From positions 8,473,684-8,537,683 of the forward strand of contig OX388328.1 in NCBI GenBank assembly GCA_947579605.1: DNA of 64,000 bases. The letters are read 5' to 3'. Of this stretch, positions 1 to 11,762 are shown one piece after another. The translations under genes were made by a program, and so were the position numbers. Within the stretch, counting starts at the first letter, position 1. Each line of letters begins with the position of its first letter. The stretch comes from Athripsodes cinereus (taxonomy: Eukaryota; Arthropoda; Insecta; Trichoptera; Leptoceridae). The notes under the pieces were generated by a model. It saw only the letters and a program-made list of their open reading frames with translations. It did not search any database and had not been told where the DNA came from.

Positions 1-287
1 GATGAATCTCTGAGTGAAATTCCCTGTAGCCAGTCAGCTGCTTAGGCGTATAGGATATGTCCGTCCAGCATTCTGACAGCACAACAACATCCCAATCCAT
101 CCGCAAGTCTGTTAGTTCAACAAGGAAGGAATCAAAGTTTTTATTTACACTTCGTATGTTAATGTGAAAAACCTTCAAGTCACAGCGTGAATCCAAATAA
201 TTACGACATTCACCAGCGGTAGTCAACCTTTTGGCAATGGCCGAACTGCAATCACCAAAGTAATCGACTGTCTCATCGAAGTCAACC
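1..287 (-). CDS. LINE ORF2, N-terminal part of the AP-type endonuclease (partial, runs off the left edge)
   Basis: Read on the minus strand, this stretch stays open from just before the ORF1 stop to the window edge. It encodes a typical apurinic-endonuclease start: VFHINIRSVNKNFDSFL, followed by VVVLSECWTD, which carries the catalytic Glu of the (S/T)E motif. The frame is +1 relative to ORF1, and the ORF1 stop codon lies inside it. No ATG is found near the expected start, so translation may depend on re-initiation or frameshifting after ORF1. The rest of the endonuclease and the reverse transcriptase lie outside the window. The product would nick target DNA for target-primed reverse transcription. 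It is related to the complete element near 54-59 kb but is clearly a different family. Confidence 0.85.
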
Positions 288-1460
288 TTAGCAATGGTAA
301 TTTGTATTTTCAACTGCTATCCTTTCAAATTTTAGTCTTATGGGACACGAACGGTCAAACGCCGTATGCTCATGGTCCACTCTCTTGTTTATTATACAGT
401 TATGACACTTGTGAGGAAGTTCCTGTGTCTCACACGCTCTAGTATCATGCTTACCAGCACATTTAGCACATCTGTCAGTCTCTTGACGGCAATGAGCCTG
501 AACATGTCCAAAAAATAGGCATCTCATGCACTGCACCAGAGGTGATTCATTTTCAACAGAAACTCGCTGATAACCTATATGTATCTTGCCCCTATCCATC
601 AGAATTTTCCATGTTTTTGGGCTAACTTGACAAGCTATGTTTGCCAATAAAGAGTTCCTGTGCCTCCTCCTGAATTTGATCCTTACACGCTCCTCAAGCT
701 TCAAATTACCATTCTGTGTGTTCAAAGAGACATTCAGGTCATCCTCGTTTATTCCCTTAACCACGCCCCTGAACACAACCAACGGGTCTCTCTTACTACC
801 CTGAACAGATTCAAGTCCCTCCACCGACCTATCAATCTCTCCCTTTAGCACACTCCTTTCTTCCTCAGACGGCAAGTTTATAACTATAGTACCCTTAGAA
901 GTCCTCTTAATTCCATCTATTCCAATTTTAAGAGCTCTCAGATTAACCTTCTTCTTAATTGCACTCTCTATGTCCTCACTTGTCCTCTTAGAGTCCTTCG
1001 CCCTGACAATGAGTGAGTGAGTGGTATTCACAACTGCTCCAGAGTAACTTTTATGGCCTAAGTAATCCTTATGAACTCCAGACACACTACCCGTCTGAGG
1101 ACAGACTCCATTCATTCCCCCATCGCACAGCCTCAACTTCTCCTCCAGTCCATTTACCCTTTCCTTCAAGATCTTGTTCTCATTGATGATTTCATCCACA
1201 ACGGAAAGCCTTCCAGTAATCTCAATCAGCATGGCGAATATATCATCCTTCAGAGAAGCCAAACCATCTCTCATGCTCTGTGTGACCTGGTCATTCAATT
1301 TAGCCACATGTGACCTAAGGTTATCCAAATCCCTCACCGTAACATTCCTCTGTGTGTCACCATTCTTACCTGAGGTATTTCTTAGTTGGTCCCCGTTCTT
1401 AAGAGTGGATGTACCCAATGTAGAAGGAGACTCAGCACTTCTAGTGTTCATCTTAGGCAT
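288..1460 (-). CDS. LINE ORF1, gag-like RNA-binding protein with CCHC zinc knuckles
   Basis: The frame opens at 1505 with a GTG. The first good start is the ATG at 1460 (MPKMNTRSAES), giving about 390 residues. The N-terminal half is rich in charged residues with heptad-like stretches (for example ILKERVNGLEEKLRLC), suggesting a coiled coil. The C-terminus has knuckles CMRCLFFGHVQAHC (CX2CX4HX4C) and CAKCAGKHDTRAC, then a third Cys/His cluster. Such proteins coat LINE RNA and act as nucleic-acid chaperones. Order and domain layout match the ORF1 at 54,768-55,886, with many similar stretches (both have LVVF+G, HRN+LLANI, VSV/ISV and SPLVQC). The frame has no internal stops, so the copy may be young. 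The stop at 288 overlaps the ORF2 frame. Confidence 0.88.
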   Translation of the reverse strand: MPKMNTRSAESPSTLGTSTLKNGDQLRNTSGKNGDTQRNVTVRDLDNLRSHVAKLNDQVTQSMRDGLASLKDDIFAMLIEITGRLSVVDEIINENKILKERVNGLEEKLRLCDGGMNGVCPQTGSVSGVHKDYLGHKSYSGAVVNTTHSLIVRAKDSKRTSEDIESAIKKKVNLRALKIGIDGIKRTSKGTIVINLPSEEERSVLKGEIDRSVEGLESVQGSKRDPLVVFRGVVKGINEDDLNVSLNTQNGNLKLEERVRIKFRRRHRNSLLANIACQVSPKTWKILMDRGKIHIGYQRVSVENESPLVQCMRCLFFGHVQAHCRQETDRCAKCAGKHDTRACETQELPHKCHNCIINKRVDHEHTAFDRSCPIRLKFERIAVENTNYHC

Positions 1461-2960
1461 ACTGGAAGCAAAATGATAATCCAAGCAAAGAAAAGAGACA
1501 GTCACTAATCACTCTGCAATTTATAAAAATGAAGAAGATTGTCAAGGAAAACCAGTATAATAATACTCTATCAACAATTTCCTATCAATTAACAAATCAA
1601 ATCATCAATTTCCGAGCCCCCCGCATATAAAACGAATAATTCCAATAAGTGACAAGTCAAACCATCAATTTCAACTATCGGGACAGCGCAAGACCGGTAA
1701 TACACCAAAAACAACCCCAACACACACCTACAACGCTTGCCAGCGCACACGCACACCCACCATGCAATGTCAGAGTGATGAGATACACTAAATTAATAAT
1801 GCAACAAAACAAATAAGTATATTAAGTACACTTACTGGTATAGATATGAGATAAATTTTATAATAAGAATTTTCAAGAATTTTCAAGAATTTTCAAGGTA
1901 AATGATAATTACATTGGAAAAAAAAAAAAAAAATTATTTTTAGTAGCTGATGATTTTATGAGGAGCCTACCAGTTCAGTATTTGGGCGTTTTAAAATATC
2001 AGTCAAGTTTTAAATTATTAGTCAAGTATCACATATTAATAGGTACAGAGTATGGGACAATACAATTATAGTCGTAGGTACAATATTATTCAGAATAGTC
2101 AATATGAATATAAAACAAAATAGTGTAGAAACCAAATCAAATTAAAGTCAATATGTAAAATAAGTTGAAGTATGCAGTGATATAAGTAGAAAGACATAAA
2201 ACAATCAATGTACAATGTGAACACTAGTTCGAGTAGGTATAGCAATTTTATATGTAATCCATTTGGCACAATAACCAAATTTCCATAGGGCAATATTTTA
2301 TAAATAAACAAATATTAGACATCTGATAATGAAAAACAGAAATAAATTTTACAATTGAATGAAAATGTTTATAATATGCCAAAATTGTCCATAAAAAAGC
2401 AAAAGTAATCTATAAAAGTAATCCTCTATGATTGCGCAGAGAAATAAAGAAACATCAACGAGAAAGCAAGAGCGAAACCCCAAATATGTGTTGCAACCCA
2501 CCCTCTTAGCTTGAAAAAAATAGTGTACATCAAAATATCTTGAAAACTGTTGGTCACAGGATACTGCTGTCGCGATGTTTACGGTGTACTCCGATGAGCT
2601 CTGTTCTCCAATGAGATTATAGTTCAATATTTATTATTCGGCCAATATCGGATAATTACTTTGGAATATGCAATTTAGTTCCACTAATTTCACACTACTG
2701 CGTACGTAATAGTGTTTATTCGGTATCACGATTTCGCTGTTCGCGTTCCGCGCAAATGTACTAGCTTAAAGCGGTTTCGCTACTACGACTCCGCTCAGCG
2801 GTTTCGCTTTCGCTATTTCGCGGCGGAGGTGTGCTAAAGCCCTAATAGCCAGACTCCGGATCGGCGCCTGATGATGCGAGCTCGGAGTCCGCGAAGCTGG
2901 TCGTGCGTTGGTCTTGCTCAACAGTAACGCAGGACAAATAATGAATATTTATTTTATTTG
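1461..2960. other. LINE 5' UTR and AT-rich sequence without a recognised gene
   Basis: The first few hundred bases upstream of ORF1 are probably the 5' UTR of the left-edge LINE; its 5' boundary was not determined. Near 1868-1900 there are three tandem copies of a 10-11-base unit (aattttcaag), then a poly-A run at about 1919-1932. From about 2,700 to 2,920 the sequence is GC- and CpG-rich compared with its surroundings. Short ORFs here show no recognisable domain. Confidence 0.5.
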
Positions 2961-2973
2961 ATAATTTAAACCG

Positions 2974-3651
2974 TCAAAAATCCAACCTCCTCATTCCTAG
3001 AGGAGTGCTGGCGTTATTACACCGAACGTTCATGCGGAAATCCCACTCCAACGTCAATCGCTGCTTGGTCATTGACTTTCTAGATGTTGCACAAAACACT
3101 TCAGTACAATCAATCACCATGCGACAGTTAGTGAATTTAGCGAAACTGTTTGGCAAACATGTTTTATTTTTTGCTTGAGTTGGAATATCTTTCATTAAGC
3201 CCTCATACAAATAAAGGTGGAATATATTAATCCATGTTATAGTGACATTACTTATAGTTTGTTTACTGCACGCAAAACATACACTTAAATCCGTGTGCGT
3301 TAAATTGAGCCTTAATTTCATTAAGGTCATAAAAATTTGGTCACCTTGGCCTATCCGCGTTACTTTCCACCCAAAGTAATAGTTAACCTCAATCCCATCA
3401 AATAAACTTAAAAAAATATCTAAAATTTCCTGGTTGGGTAGTCCGGTATAATAGCGAATTAATCTGTCATTCCCTTGAATAATATTTAGACACCAGGGAA
3501 CTGATTTCAATGCATCCATTTCTCTGTTAAGCCGCTCATTTTCAGACCTTAATAACGTGTTTTCTGACACGGTCACAACCCTTTCTACTGTACTAGGCAG
3601 TAGAAAGGGTTGTGACCGTGATCTTCTGTATTTTGGTGTACTGTCTGTGCT
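2974..3651 (-). pseudogene. THAP-type DDE transposase, central fragment (DDE_Tnp_4 / ISL2EU- or Harbinger-like), truncated
   Basis: The open frame enters at about 3651. It holds a short leucine-zipper-like stretch (LLRSENERLNREMDALK), then the helix-turn-helix region typical of DDE_Tnp_4 transposases: QIFMTLMKLRLNLTHTDLSV, SKQTISNVTITWI, and FTNCRMVIDCTEV, whose Asp is the first catalytic residue of the DDE triad. After this the protein departs from the family and stops at 2974, so the second Asp and the Glu are missing. The upstream THAP exon lies at 4009-4118 on the same strand. Both are probably remains of one transposon that carried an N-terminal THAP DNA-binding domain. It cannot be active as it stands. 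The exact superfamily (ISL2EU or another THAP-bearing group) is uncertain. Confidence 0.75.
3568..3620. repeat. Perfect 23-bp inverted repeat with 7-bp loop
   Basis: Bases 3568-3590 and 3598-3620 are exact reverse complements, separated by tactagg. The hairpin lies within the open frame of the transposase fragment, just upstream of its leucine-zipper-like stretch, so one arm repeats coding sequence in reverse. It may come from a fold-back repair event or be a remnant of transposon-end sequence. Confidence 0.85.
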
Positions 3652-4008
3652 TCATTCACTTTAGAGGCCTTTTGAAGTTCATTGAAATTGAAGATTTTCT
3701 TCTTATTTAATTAATTTGCTTTTTTACCATCTTTAAAGTGGCAACTGCAAATACGCAAATGCTTTGATGGCAATCTATCTGCTCTCCTGGAATATAAAAC
3801 ATGCACAATATTAGACTGGTACATCATATGATTTAGGTTAGATAATATACCAACAGAAGAAATATATGCAATACACACTATCAATTATCTAGAGTAATGT
3901 TTTTAAATTAAAATCCACTAATAATATATATAAACGAATAAGCATCTTATTCTATTTCGATTATATTCTGGTGCAATACACGTGTGACTGATCCAACAAG
4001 TAACGTAC

Positions 4009-4118
4009 CTTATATGTTTTATCCATTTTTTCAATATCTTCTTATCTTTCGGAAACGTAAAAAAATTGCATTTATGCTTGTCGTTATAATGATTACATCC
4101 AGGCGCAAAACACATCAT
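4009..4118 (-). pseudogene. THAP zinc-finger exon of the transposase
   Basis: Starting with MMCFAPGCNHYNDKHKC, the exon encodes the first half of a THAP domain: C-x4-C near the N-terminus, then FTFPKDKKILKKWIKHIR. It is followed by a good splice donor (AAG|GTACGT) at 4009, phase 2. The second Cys-x2-His pair of the C2CH finger would lie in the next exon, which I did not find intact. THAP domains bind transposon ends in P-like and other eukaryotic transposases. Position and strand fit the DDE fragment at 2974-3651. Confidence 0.7.
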
Positions 4119-4257
4119 TTTGAATTATTTAATTATTTAAAATAAATTGTTTTCCGAAAACCTCTCAAACCCCCGTACAAATTAGTATGAAGCTGTCAAA
4201 TGTCAAAAAGTTTGTTGGACCGCTCCGCTGGAGGGCGCACGATTCGCTTTACAAGCG

Positions 4258-6774
4258 TATTGTAACTGGCATTTGTAATCTTATCTTGTTTTTAAAAATT
4301 CAATGCGTTCCTGGGCCAGTTTAAAAATATTACTAAAGAGCTCATTTTGGTTATGGACCTACTAAATGATGTTTGTGACGATGGCATATTTTCACATCTT
4401 CCCGATGATAGCCTTCAAATATGAATGTTTTAATATCGCTTTTAGTGCGAATTTAATACGGTGTTTTGTTGAATAATTTGATTCCTAAATAAGCGTAATG
4501 TCGTTGTGCAATATCTCTTTTCGTATTGGTAAACAGTTTGCCATTCTATGTGTCCTTCTTGTTTGGGATACTTCCTATGGTGTTCTGTAGTCTTAAAAAG
4601 AGCAAACTTTTTGTGCATTCGTTCTACTGTAAGAACGTTTATTTCTTTGCGTAAACATATTTATCAGATTGATTTGAAGGATGATTTTTAAAATGATTCT
4701 CTGTATAACTTCCAGATGTTTCATGTTGGTAAAGTAAGCTCCGCCTCAGCCAGAGATGCCTTAATGTATTATGAATTGGGCCAATTTTTTTTTAAGACAA
4801 GTGCGCTAAACTTTTCTGTAAGTCTACTAATACTGAAATACTTGTTTCCTTATTCCAGTATACTTAGGAAATCCTAATCTCTGAAGATAATTTGGTGAGA
4901 GAAGTTGTACTTTTGTTTTCCACCTTTTTTTTTATTGAATTTTTTTAAGATCATTGCGCTTACCTTTTCTGTAGGTCGGCAAGTTCTTTAATACTTCTTT
5001 GTTCATTCTAGAATATCTAGGAAATTTCGTCAAAGTATTCTAAAGCTTGCTGTTGATTAAAATGAATATTAAACGCAGTTCTTCTTCATTTTTTTTTAAG
5101 AGAAGTGCGCTTACCTTTTCTGTAGGTCGACAAATACTGAAATACTTATTTGTTTATTCCAGTATACTTAGGAAATCCTAATCTCTTAAGATAATTTGGT
5201 GAGAGAAGTTGTACTTTTAATTTCCAACTTTTCTTTTAATTTTTTTTAAGAGAAGTGCGCTTACCTTTTCTGTAGGTCGGCAAATTCTTTAATACTTCTT
5301 TGTTTATTCCAGTATACCTACTTAGGAAATCCTAATCTCTGAAGATAATTTGATGAAAAAGTTGTTCTTTTATTTTCCAACTTTTCTTTTGATTAATTTT
5401 TTTTAAGACCATTGCGCTTACCTTTTCTGTAGGTCTACAAATACTGAAATATTATTTGTTAACTCTAATATATCTAGGAAATCCTAATCTCTGGAGGTGA
5501 GAGAAGTTGTACTTTTATTTTCCAACTTTTCTTTTGATTTACCTTTATCAGGAATAGTGCAATAACGCTTTCTGTAGGTCGGCAAATACTGAAATACTTA
5601 TTTGTTTACTCCAATATACCTAGGAAATCCTAATCTCTGAAGATAATTTGGTGAGAGAAGTTGTACTTTTGTTTTCCACCTTTTTTTTTAATGATTTTTT
5701 TTAAGATCATTGCGCTTACCTTTTCTATAGGTCGGCAAATTCTTTAATACTTCTTTGTTTATTCCAGTATACTTAGGAAATCCTAATCTATGAAGATAAT
5801 TTGGTGAGAGAAGTTGTACTTTCATTTTCCAACTTTTCTTTTGAATAATTTTTTTTAAGATCATTGCGCTTACCTTTTCTGTAGGTCGGCAAATTCTTTA
5901 ATACTTCTTTGTTTATTCCAGTATACTTAGGAAATCCTAATCTATGAAGATAATTTGGTGAGAGAAGTTGTACTTTCATTTTCCAACTTTTCTTTTGATT
6001 AATTTTTTTTAAGATCATTGCGCTTACCTTTTCTGTAGGTCGGCAAATTCTTTAATACTTCTTTGTTTATCCTAGAATACCTAGGAAATTTTGTCAAAAG
6101 TATTCTATTGCTAGCAGGTGTACATCAATTTTTTTTAAGACTAGTTCTCTAACTGTACGGTACTACTCGATTCTGAGAGAAGACTATATCTCCAGAAGGT
6201 GGTCAGGAGTCGGGGTGATTATTATTTATGATGTTGATTTCGTTTTTACGGTTATCATTGTCTGTAAGTTTGTAAGAGCGATCAATAAATGTTATGGCTA
6301 CTGATTGTATCTGTGATGGATGATGGTGTGAAGCTGCGTGGAGATATCTATTAGTATGGGTTTTTTTTACGGTATGTGGCATAAGACAGGGAGCCGTCGT
6401 CTTTTCTTGTGATGAGCACATCGAGGAAGGGTAATTGTTTATTATCTTCTACTTCCATAGTGAATTTGATAGTGTGGTGTAGTGAGTTAAGGTAATTAAG
6501 GAATTCATCGAGTTTTTCTCTTCCATGCGGCCAAATTGCGAAGGTGTCATCTACATATCTTTTGAAAAGGGAGTGTTTATGAGGTGAATTTTGAAATGCT
6601 TTCTATTCTAATTCCACGAGGAATTTGTCACAGAAAACCGGACTCAAGCTGGAACCCATGCTTGCACCAGAAACTTGTTTGTAGTATGTATCTTTGTAGA
6701 AGAAAAAGGTGTTATTCATACAGTGTATGATCAATTCAAACGCATCGGGAGGAATATTAGGTAGATTTTTTTAT
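4258..6774. repeat. Partial copy 0 of the large repeated unit (array plus Penelope-like RT)
   Basis: From the sequence ttgtaactggcatttgtaat onward this segment matches 12,187 onward and 26,277 onward with few differences. It contains the flanking spacer (4258-4770), an array with a period of about 154 bp and a Penelope-like fragment. The left junction at about 4258 abuts unrelated sequence. The same composite in three places shows that the array and the RT fragment were duplicated together. Confidence 0.85.
4775..6110. repeat. Tandem array, about 154-bp unit (copy 0)
   Basis: At least eight imperfect units. Each contains ttaccttttctgtaggtc, aatacttctttgtttattcc, ttaggaaatcctaatct and gagaagttgtac. 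The clearest pair of neighbouring units is offset by 154 bp. Read on the minus strand, units stay partly open and give repeated peptides containing RLGFPKYTGINKEVLKN, but frame changes between units argue against a real protein. It lies immediately 3' (minus sense) of the Penelope-like RT fragment. Confidence 0.88.
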
Positions 6775-6890
6775 TATTTCTATTGTTTCATTTACTGGGA
6801 CTTTTGTTAACAAAGAGACAATGTCAAAGCTGACTAGTAGATTATTGGGCTTGAATAAATGAAGGGTCAGAATTGTGGATATTAAAAATA
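6195..6890 (-). pseudogene. Penelope-like element reverse transcriptase fragment (copy 0)
   Basis: Conceptual minus-strand reading gives Penelope-like RT motifs in order: a LVSFDIVSLLTKVPVNE-like stretch near 6780-6850 (motif A region, not present in the other copies), MGSSLSPVF, the RYVDDTF catalytic box, and LPFLDVLITRKDDGS then THTNRYLHAASHH. Frame breaks interrupt it. No GIY-YIG endonuclease follows: the element ends soon after the RT thumb, against the 154-bp array. This copy extends further 5' than those at 13.8 and 29.4 kb. Confidence 0.8.
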
Positions 6891-6894
6891 AAAG

Positions 6895-7340
6895 TTGGTC
6901 TTTTTACTTAATTGAATATTTATAATTTGAAAGAATCATTAAAATATGTACACATTACTACACATACATACAATGCAGGAGTGAAAAATCATAAGAAAAC
7001 ACAATTCAAAATTGTTCCATTTTCAAACAACAAATAAATGTAAACAAACTACTATACTAACTATTTTAATGATGTGATTTAGGTAGGTACCTATTTACAG
7101 CCCTGTTAAATTTATTTAAATATAAATTTAACAGGGCTGAACCTTAGTTCACTTTTATTACACTTCCCATGACGACAGCAATAGTTATCCAATATAACAA
7201 AGTTTGTTAGAACATATTCTTCTAAAGTAATAAGTCTTACATTTGTTGTATACAATTTACAATTTTCGTTCAGTGTCGAGATACTGCAGTATCTATAACT
7301 GGTTTCTTTAACGAAGAGTTACATACTAAATTTGCACTTT
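6895..7340. other. Non-genic stretch with a perfect transposon-like palindrome
   Basis: AT-rich and without a gene. It includes a 42-bp palindrome at 7098-7139: 18-bp arms beginning CAGCCCTGTTAAATTTAT around a 6-bp centre. The CAG...CTG ends suggest two joined terminal inverted repeats. Bases 7150-7340 recur, diverged, at 16,861-17,080 and partly at 33,745-33,845. Confidence 0.7.
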
Positions 7341-8394
7341 CGGATTTAAGTTAGGATAGATAAAAATCCAGGCATTGGATTTCCTCAATTTGTGAAAAAG
7401 TTGTTTCAAAATTCATGCTACGCATATCACATAATTTTGAGATGGTTTTAGTCATAGGATCAAGCATGCTAGACTCCCAACTTGGTTTCGATGATTTGAG
7501 ATACAAGGTGTTAAATGTCTCGCATATTTGTTTTTGAGCTTCTTTACAGTTTAGACATAGAGTAAAGATTGTTCATGTCGCACATCTACAAATACTCAAT
7601 CCCGTTTTTCTTTTATTGGAAAAAGCAATACTTGGTATAATTTGGAGTTTGTAATGACCAACACTAGTTTCGTCTAAGCTGACACGTCGCTTAGGTCTGA
7701 ATTCTGCTTCTGAAACTGCTCCACCTCATTTTCATGGTTGAGTTCAATGGGCTCATGTGATGCCTCTGTTCTAGCAGTGTTGTCGACTTACTGAGTGATG
7801 ACATAATATATTGTCTTTCATCATAAACATGCCGGTTCTATCTGCTGGATTATTTATTACATTCATAGTTAATTGCATTAACTAATAAATTGTCCAGCAT
7901 ATTGGTGTAAATTTGTTTTTTTTTTTACGTTGCTGCCTTGCTCTATTTGTCAAGGCTTCCTATCTACACTAATTACTTTTTCTTTGGGAATGGAAGATGG
8001 AGATATGGCAAAATTTAAAACTTTTGAAAGGGTGGAAGATGTGCTTTAGTAGCTACCGTATGTGACTGTAGGCAGCCCGACTTCTTGTTTCTTTTCTCAT
8101 GTTCTTCTAAATGGGAGATAACCATGAGATTGTGTTGGTTTTTTAGAACAACAAAGACTTACCATTTTCATGATAGGGTTTATTGTGATCCAAGCATTTT
8201 TGTTGGTTTATTTACACCATTCTTAAGATCTCATCGTTGCAGAATTTCGAGTGTTTGTCGAATCATATATTTGGATCTAAGGTATTTTGTCAATTTATAT
8301 AAAATAAACATCATTTTTATGATGCCAATTAAGAATCATTTTGATTCATTAAATTTCAACAGTTTTCTGCGAATGTCCTGTTTGTTTGCAAAAT

Positions 8395-8580
8395 GCGCAG
8401 TTTAATGTTTTCTTTTGCAAATTTTCTCCGTCGTTCTGAATTTTTTTACTCATTTTCTACCCTTTGGCAGAAAACTGACATCTCTGAATATATATTCGGT
8501 TCTTTAGTTGTTAGCATTTGCCTGAATTGTGGAAAAATTCCAATAAGGAAAGCAGCAGACCTCTTTATACAATTATCATG
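8395..8580 (-). pseudogene. Decayed gag-like fragment with a degenerate CCHC knuckle (copy A)
   Basis: On the minus strand the reading FPQFRQMLTTKEPNIYSEM, then, after a frame shift at a poly-T run, NCAFCKQTGHSQKT, resembles the nucleocapsid end of a retroelement Gag. The knuckle has CX2CX4H but the last Cys is replaced. Equivalent copies lie near 22,170-22,357, 30,831-31,022 and 35,890-36,078. Function cannot be assigned; a retroelement origin is an inference. Confidence 0.45.
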
Positions 8581-9463
8581 ACCGTATGTATTTAAAAACT
8601 AACATATTGGAACTGCTGATGGGGTATCAGCGTAACTGACTTCCATGGGCTCATGTGATGCCTCCATTTTAGCAGTGTTGTTGATGTTACTGAGTCATGA
8701 CATAATATATTGTCTATCATCTGGAAATCATCAAAGAACACACATCTGGTTTCAGCTTTTTTCTAATTTTTTTAAAAAATTCTCATTCGTAGTTCATGCT
8801 CCTCCGCCTCCCACTTTGTTCATTGTAACCTGATTCCTCCAACTCTCATGTCGGCAGATTTCCAGAAACTTACTCAGGGGTTTCGTTGGGTAATATTATA
8901 TGAGAATGTTTGTAAGTGGTAAGTGAAAACATCAGGTTAGAGGCATAAATAGTTTATTGAAGAACACATAATTCTTATTATATATATAAAGACAAAACGT
9001 TTCACATTTTTACACAGAATTATTATCTATGTGACACTCACAGTTAATTAAAAAATGAAGAGAAACGGAAATTGAGCTACCGGGTTCCCTATTAGAAAGG
9101 AGAACCGGGTAAGACTGACGGCAACGATGGAAACTAGAGGCAAGCGGTGAGAGAAACGGGAACTACTTTTGTTTTGGACATTCCGGCCAGTGCTTCACCG
9201 GATTTCAAAAGATGGCGACACAAGTATCAATTTTTTTATGAAACTCATATGACATCATGCTCTTCCTCTTCCCACTTTAAGTGTAGTGCATGTGCCTCTG
9301 CTTCTCTCTTTTCCATATTTACAATATATTCTAACTCTGCAGGTTGTTTCTTTTGCTCATTGTCTAAGAGAAATATTTTAAGTTGTAAATAAATATCACA
9401 TACAATTGAGGTTTAAAAAACTCAAACGCACCTCTCAGGCAAATATCATAAAAAATAAATATG

Positions 9464-9640
9464 CGCGGATTTCCGGACACCCTATGACTCCTAGGAGTCC
9501 GCGCACTCCTAGGAGTGGGTGGACTTCTTCTAGGAATTCGTGGACTTCTCCTAGGGCTCCGCTGCGAGATCTTGTGGGCTCTGAAGCCCTTACGGGTGTC
9601 TCTGGAACCCTGACTATAGTCTCTGGAGCCCTGGCTCTTG
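9464..9640. repeat. Degenerate short repeats around CTCCTAGGAG palindromes (copy A)
   Basis: Multiple near-repeats of actcctaggagt and tctggagccct. On the minus strand they translate to an Arg/Ser/Pro-rich peptide (RSPRRSPRIPRRS). The 30.3 and 35 kb partial copies have the Myb/SANT-like exon at this place instead. This could be a degraded exon or a GC-rich minisatellite. The same block is at 23,239-23,415 in copy B. Confidence 0.55.
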
Positions 9641-9872
9641 TTGAAAACCACGATACATTGTCTGTAAAAATGTCATAAACATATTACATTTTGAAATAAT
9701 ATTACACTGATTAAAGGAATTTTGTCATTTATCACTTTCTGATTATAGTACTTGTTTTTTTTATCATTTTACTATTCTTTTATTTCAATGTGACAGCCTT
9801 ATGGGCTTCTAACATAATAAAGGAACCGTTAAACTTTTATTTTGTGTACACTTATAAACAGGGTGATATATT

Positions 9873-9988
9873 CTCCTTTGCACGAGACTTGTCTCTATAA
9901 GGAGGATGTTTAGAAATAAGTTTTCATCAAATAGTCTATGTATTGTTATGTCTGTATTAATTATGTTAAATAAAATAAAATAAAAAAA
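9873..9988 (+). mobile_element. 5'-truncated LINE tail, same family as the 54-59 kb element (copy A)
   Basis: This stretch matches the last ~120 bases of the intact element: ctcctttgcacgagacttg, ctataaggaggatgtttag, tcaaatagtctatgtattg, ending in an ATAAAATAAA tail. It keeps the nested stem CTCCTT/AAGGAG and GAGAC/GTCTC. Only the 3' end was inserted, as expected for aborted target-primed reverse transcription. The insertion predates the A/B duplication because B carries it at the same place. Confidence 0.85.
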
Positions 9989-10099
9989 TTGATACTTTTT
10001 TTGTCTGCATTGTTTGTTTTTATGAATAAATTTTGTCTGTAGTGTGCTATTGATGTTAATAAATAAATGCAAAAGAGAGATTCCTAGAAAGCTTAACAT

Positions 10100-10150
10100 T
10101 AGTCTATTTTATTTCGCAATCCACGGCGTGAGCCTTTTACATGTTCAAGA
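10100..10150 (-). mobile_element. Interspersed repeat 3' end (ccacggcgtgagccttttac family)
   Basis: The string atttcgcaatccacggcgtg followed by agccttttacatgttcaaga recurs at 23,880, 42,266 (inside the piggyBac-like element), partly at 16,247 and in altered form at 35,320. It sits after a T-rich run, so it reads as the 3' end of a minus-strand retroposon. The parent element is not identified. Confidence 0.6.
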
Positions 10151-11762
10151 ATACATTTTAAAACTCATTATCACACATCACAGCACTTACTGTAATCCGG
10201 CGACTCATGCTGGCCAGAAGTGGTGGGGGCATCAAAGACCTCGATCACCACATTGTTTTGGGGTGTGCAACTTGACTGAAATAAGAATAATTTAGGTTCA
10301 TAATTATTTTTTCGAGTTATGTTGTACATTAAACTTACCACGACTCCATATTATCCACTACCATATTTTCAACAGGTACATAGGTATAATTTATAATAAA
10401 GCAGTAATAGTAGAAATATATTTCTCTTCTAATCACAATGTCTAAGATAAATAAGAAAATTAATTATCAATCATATAAAGTTAAAACCACTATAGACGAC
10501 TCCTACACATTGAATTAGCTCAGAAAAATTAACATTAATCAGAGCAAGTAAAATACAGTTATCAACACGACAGACTGTGTTCCCTTGAAATCAAAACTAA
10601 TTATATTAATACATAAAAAAACTAATCATTCTCAAAGAATTTAATTTAAAGATGATGCACATTATACAAATTTGGCATTCTCATTGATTCTAGTTTGAAA
10701 AACAAAATGTAAAATGAATGACAAACCCTTTTCCACTTATCGGGTGGCCTTGCTGACCCACTGCCATCAGCATTTAAGGTTGTGGCGAGATCCGACCACA
10801 ACCTGTCGGACAGCGCCCGTCCCTGAGACCCCGTTTGGGGCCGGGATAAATCTCCATGTCTGTAAAATAGTATTGTGGATATAGGAAATGACGAATTGAA
10901 ATAAAATTTAGCTATCTATCCATTATATTTGTTATCAAATTGCCTTGTACAAGGAAAGTCAACCTTTTTTTCTTTGGGCCACATACAATCATATTATATT
11001 TTTCAAGTTATGGCTGCAACACTTTACTGGGTAAATAACTCAAACAGAATAATAATAGCAGGTATCGCTTATCGGCATATGTATTTACTGCTATTGATAA
11101 TATAAATTATGGTCCCTGTGTTGTGATTATTAATTCTTTGTTGAAAAGTTCACCTCTCAATATTTACCGCGAAGGTCAACGAAACGTTTGACATTTTGTA
11201 AGTGATATAAAGTTTAATACCGCGAGGTTAATATACACCGTTGTTATGAATGTTTATACACATTAAGCAACAAAAATTGTTCACTAAAATCTTCACTAGG
11301 CAGAATACTTGTCGAAAACTATTCATTTATACGAGGACGACATTGCACTAGTTTGATTTTGGTCTCGCCCTGCACTTTATTTCAGTTAAGTCAAAAAATA
11401 ATAATAAATAGACACTTAGTTTTATGTAATTGTGAAAAAAAAAAAGAAATTGTACATACCTTTCCATAAACTCTACTAGTATAATCGCCTGACTAGCGCT
11501 AGTCACCTGTTTACCGGCCATTTTTGTTTATTTACATATGATTGTCAACAAAGGAACACCAGCTGTTGCATGGTGCAACTTCATGTTGGTAGTTTAAGAT
11601 GATTTCTGCGCATGCGTTGTATGAACAACGCTTGGATTTGTGAAGTGCCAGTGTGACCTGTTAAATATGTAGTTGACTACCAACGAAATGGGAATCCTCG
11701 CTCATGTTGATGTGTTAGACACGCTGACCGACACACTTCAAGTAATCCGACTTCGACCCCTG

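Noticed and set aside
2700..2920. CpG-rich stretch as a promoter
   Set aside because: No gene starts near it in either direction; it could equally be transposon sequence.
4775..6110. Regular repeats that could suggest a CRISPR or satellite gene
   Set aside because: Units are contiguous, about 154 bp and diverged, with no unique spacers; the host is eukaryotic.
8085..8405. 106-codon plus frame repeated at 21,857, 30,587 and 35,098
   Set aside because: Residue composition and codon use are not protein-like; repetition simply follows the duplicated unit.
9364..9651. Arg/Ser/Pro-rich minus frame as an SR protein
   Set aside because: It arises from GC-rich short repeats and runs on into AT-rich sequence; no splice structure could be confirmed.
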